From NCBI RefSeq assembly GCF_000835495.1, contig NW_015622541.1:6138001-6202000 (forward strand): a DNA stretch of 64,000 bases, in the 5' to 3' direction. Positions within the stretch are counted from its first letter, which is position 1, and every line of letters starts with the position of its first letter. The notes under the pieces were generated by a model that saw only the letters and a program-made list of their open reading frames with translations, searched no databases and was not told where the DNA came from. A program made the position numbers and the translations under genes. Of the stretch, positions 61,366 to 64,000 are shown piece by piece. This DNA comes from Cladophialophora immunda. Its lineage: Eukaryota > Ascomycota > Eurotiomycetes > Chaetothyriales > Herpotrichiellaceae.

Positions 61366-63922
61366 ATGTCATCTTATCGCCCTCGCGGTGGGCACACCGG
61401 CCCTCAGCAGCCATACAGATCATATCATTCTTCACAACAAGACGACTTCTACGATGACCGCTCAAGGTCACGATCCCGAGACCGCAGACACAGCTCCCCT
61501 CACAAACGAAGTCCTCCACACGGTAAACCATAGTTCAGAATGGGATGGGAAGTTGAGGCCATTATACTGATATGTAAACGCTCAAAGACATAAGCCGACC
61601 ACCAACCGGACCGTCTCAGGGAGAATTCCATTTTCGTGGCCGTGCCCGGAGTCCAGATCGAAGACGTGACCGCAGCTACGATAGGCGCAACCGTTATTAT
61701 GATGACGATCGCAGCTCACCATCCCCTCGCCGAGGTAGATCGTCGTATTATGACCGAGATGACCCTCGCTCCGCTTCACGAGACTACCGCAGTCGAAGTC
61801 GAAGCAGACACCGGACACCCTCAGACGAGCGACCACCGAGTCGAGGCGCCCCAAGCCGGGAAATTATGATGGATGGACTGGCTCCTCGTCTGACTGAAAA
61901 CGATGTTCGAATACTCCTGCCCGAACTCCCTGATCACATGCCACCAATCTGGTTATCCATGGTGACTTGCTCTGTTTCCTGCGGGACATATGGCTAAGGT
62001 TTCTCGACTTTGCGAAACAGATCTCCTCGGAACTTAAACAATACTATCATGCAGAAGGCCTGGAGGATACTCGCGTCATCCGCGACAAGCAAACCAGTAA
62101 GCTCGAAACAACCACGGATGATTGGGCGGACACCCTTCTCACACAGTTGGCAGAACAGTCAAGGAGATTTGGCTTCATCCGCTTCGGCACAGTGCAAGAG
62201 GCGGAAGCTTTCATGGACCGCAATTACCCTATTCTCTACTTGTATGGTAACGGCAACAAGTCTAACGGAGATGCGTCCAAAGTTCGGATAACTTTCAGTC
62301 GAGAACGGAAAGACCCACGTAGGACTGACGAGCCGGACTGGATTTGCGATTCTGTATGTTGTGGAGAGTCAAGTCGCCGTGGAGCTACTAAGCTGATGGC
62401 TCCTTAGTGTCTCATTAACAACTTTGCGACACGAGATCGGTGCTTTAGGTGCCAGGCCGAGAAACCAGGTACGTTTGATGAGGTGGAATCGTCGGCTTGA
62501 CGCTGATGGTTCACAGAACATCCAAATTACGCTATACCGACAAAACCGCCCAACGTCGGAGACAACGACGCTTCGCCAGACAATCGCCCCTCTCAATTCC
62601 TTCTCTTACGGGGTTTGGAACCTTCCGTGTCCGAAGAATTGCTGGTTAGGGGCGTAGCAAAACTTAACAAGCCAAGCTCGTCAACGTCTCAACGAGATGA
62701 GCAATCCTCCAAAAAGGGTGCCAAGGTCGCATCCACAACTGGTGATGCGAATCTTGGAGCGAGAGAAGGTACATTGCGTCGAGTCCTGCTTATCCGCGAT
62801 CGGAAAACCAACGAGAGTTGGCGGTATGGCTTTGCGGAATATGCTTCGATTGAGGATGCACAAGCTGCGCTGATTCGGTACAATTCCTTCGAACGGTTTA
62901 CGATAGCTTCCAAGCAGGTGCTTGTTAGCTACATCCATGCTGGCGTTTTCGTTCCCGTGTTGAATCCAACTCCTGACACTGAACGCTTCTGCTTCAGCCC
63001 CGTGGGCAACCCGGCCATGAAGCTGGCGTATTGGGATGAGGGAGCTTATGTGAAGGAGCTGGCTGTATCGATGCCAACCACCGTCTCACAGGATCCAAAG
63101 AATGGGTCGACCATACGCACAGACACAGGAACTAAACCAGCCAAAGACGCAGAGAAGGCCAAGAAGCGCAAGGCACAGGCAGATATCGATACTTCCGGAG
63201 TCAAAAAGACGGTGCCATCGCACCTCCAATTCTGGAGTAATCGTCACGCTGAATTGCATGGCATTACAAAGAAATCCAACGACAGAGAAGACTCGAGATC
63301 TACTGACGGGGGTGAAAGCGCGGATGCGCCGCCCTCACATTCCTATGCTGACCCAAATCGACACTGCTGTTATCTCTGCATGCGTCAGTTCAACAACTCG
63401 GCAGAAGTCAACAAGCACGAGCGCCTGAGTACCTTGCACCGCACGAATTTGCAGGATGAAATGAAAGTCAAAAAAGCAGAGGCAAAGTTGGTAAAACACG
63501 GAATCCAACGCCACTTCGTCATGGCCGCGGCGAAACCCGCGCAAGAGTACCGCGATCGAGCAAAAGAGAGACGCAAGATCTATGGCGTGGTCAATAAAAA
63601 GGGCGAACAAGTCGGAAACGCACCCAGGTCATCACGCGCGTCCTCTGATGATGAAGCTTCAAAACCACCTGTTCAGTCCAAGGGCGCTTCATTGCTCAGC
63701 AAGATGGGCTATACCGCCGGGCAAGGGCTCGGTGCCTCTGGAGAAGGGATGACCGCGCCGATAAGTCAAGACGTCTATGTTGCTGGAGTTGGGCTGGGTG
63801 CGCAAGGCGGCAAACTTGGTGATGCAATTGTGGAAGCCGAGCGAAACACCAAAGGCGATTATGGTGGGTTTCTGGAAGAGACGCGGCAGAGGGCCAGGGA
63901 GAGGTACGCGAGGATGGAGTAG
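61366..63922 (+). CDS. RBM5/RBM10-like RNA-binding protein with G-patch
   Basis: Six exons: 61366-61522, 61588-61904, 62021-62096, 62154-62353, 62408-62468 and 62517-63922, 738 residues. The second donor is uncertain: 61904 (GTTCGA) gives LTENDISSELKQYY, while 61961 (GTGACT) also keeps frame with 19 extra residues. Order of parts: an Arg/Ser region (DDRSRSRSRDRR and SRDYRSRSRSRHR), RRM1 (DTRVIRDKQT, RRFGFIRFGT), a RanBP2 zinc finger (DWICDSCLINNFATRDRCFR then CQAEKP), a second RRM (FLLLRGLEPSVSEELLVRG; GFAEYASIEDAQAA), a C2H2 finger (CCYLCMRQFNNSAEVNKHER) and a G-patch (GASLLSKMGYTAGQGLGAS). This is the layout of splicing regulators RBM5/6/10 that act in early spliceosomes. G-patch motifs activate DEAH helicases. 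Confidence 0.92.
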
Positions 63923-64000
63923 AGGGCGAGGGCCTGGGGAACCAGGGCGGCATGTTGCCTTGAAACGGTGGGACGAGGACGGTGAAGACGGCAATGATAA
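63923..64000. other. 3' flank to end of window
   Basis: Seventy-eight bases after the stop codon of the RBM5/10-like gene; nothing further can be called. Confidence 0.4.

Noticed and set aside
1..64000. Biosynthetic gene cluster, rRNA, CRISPR array or mitochondrial DNA
   Set aside because: No polyketide/peptide synthase or terpene cyclase, no rRNA-like stretch, no regularly spaced repeats, and intron style and gene content are nuclear fungal.

Overview
The window reads as nuclear DNA of a filamentous ascomycete (Pezizomycotina). The genes carry short spliceosomal introns of about 46-184 bases with GTAAGT/GTATGT-like donors, CTAAC/CTGAC-like branch sites and YAG acceptors. The gene set is fungal: DASH subunit Spc19, ATP synthase subunit j, Mediator Med31, Pal1, Clu1, a HET-domain remnant, a PIR-repeat wall protein and a FHA-forkhead factor. 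I cannot assign a class or genus from sequence alone. All gene models below are my own splice reconstructions; exon sums were checked to be multiples of three.

Layout. 0.5-2.5 kb: two convergent oxidoreductases (a short-chain dehydrogenase and a medium-chain quinone-oxidoreductase-like enzyme). 3.9-5.0 kb: a divergent pair, tiny three-exon ATP18 and SPC19. 5.8-9.2 kb: a CCCH zinc-finger protein with a probable NYN/PIN-like nuclease domain, then an M20 metallopeptidase. 11.5-14.8 kb: a visibly GC-rich block with a bacterial-looking gene convergent to an animal-type cryptochrome/(6-4) photolyase. 15.5-18.7 kb: a five-exon secreted GH3 beta-glucosidase ending in three PIR repeats. 20.8-24.6 kb: a membrane protein, an enoyl-CoA hydratase-like protein and MED31. 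26.3-28.1 kb: PAL1.

28.1-33.7 kb is an accessory pocket: degenerate mobile-element-like DNA, a long orphan gene (741 codons) and related imperfect repeats on both sides of it. 33.7-38.5 kb: a multi-pass membrane protein, a cysteine-rich zinc-binding protein and a mitochondrial AAA-type ATPase. 39.1-40.0 kb: a truncated HET-domain gene. 40.9-44.9 kb: CLU1. 46.0-49.1 kb: a low-complexity protein with three HYDCTA repeats and a DUF7704-type membrane protein. 50.3-56.7 kb: an F-box/WD40 protein and a FHA-forkhead transcription factor. 57.5-63.9 kb: an Arb2-domain protein with a 12-base micro-exon, a conserved fungal protein of unknown role, and an RBM5/RBM10-like splicing factor (RS, RRM, RanBP2 zinc finger, C2H2, G-patch).

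There is no convincing operon-like or biosynthetic cluster; neighbours mostly have unrelated housekeeping roles. Shared promoters or overlapping 3' ends are the main links. No rRNA, convincing tRNA or CRISPR array was seen. The most interesting items are the PIR-tailed beta-glucosidase, the NYN-like plus CCCH protein, the repeat-flanked orphan gene, the HYDCTA-repeat protein and the GC-rich gene of possible bacterial origin.
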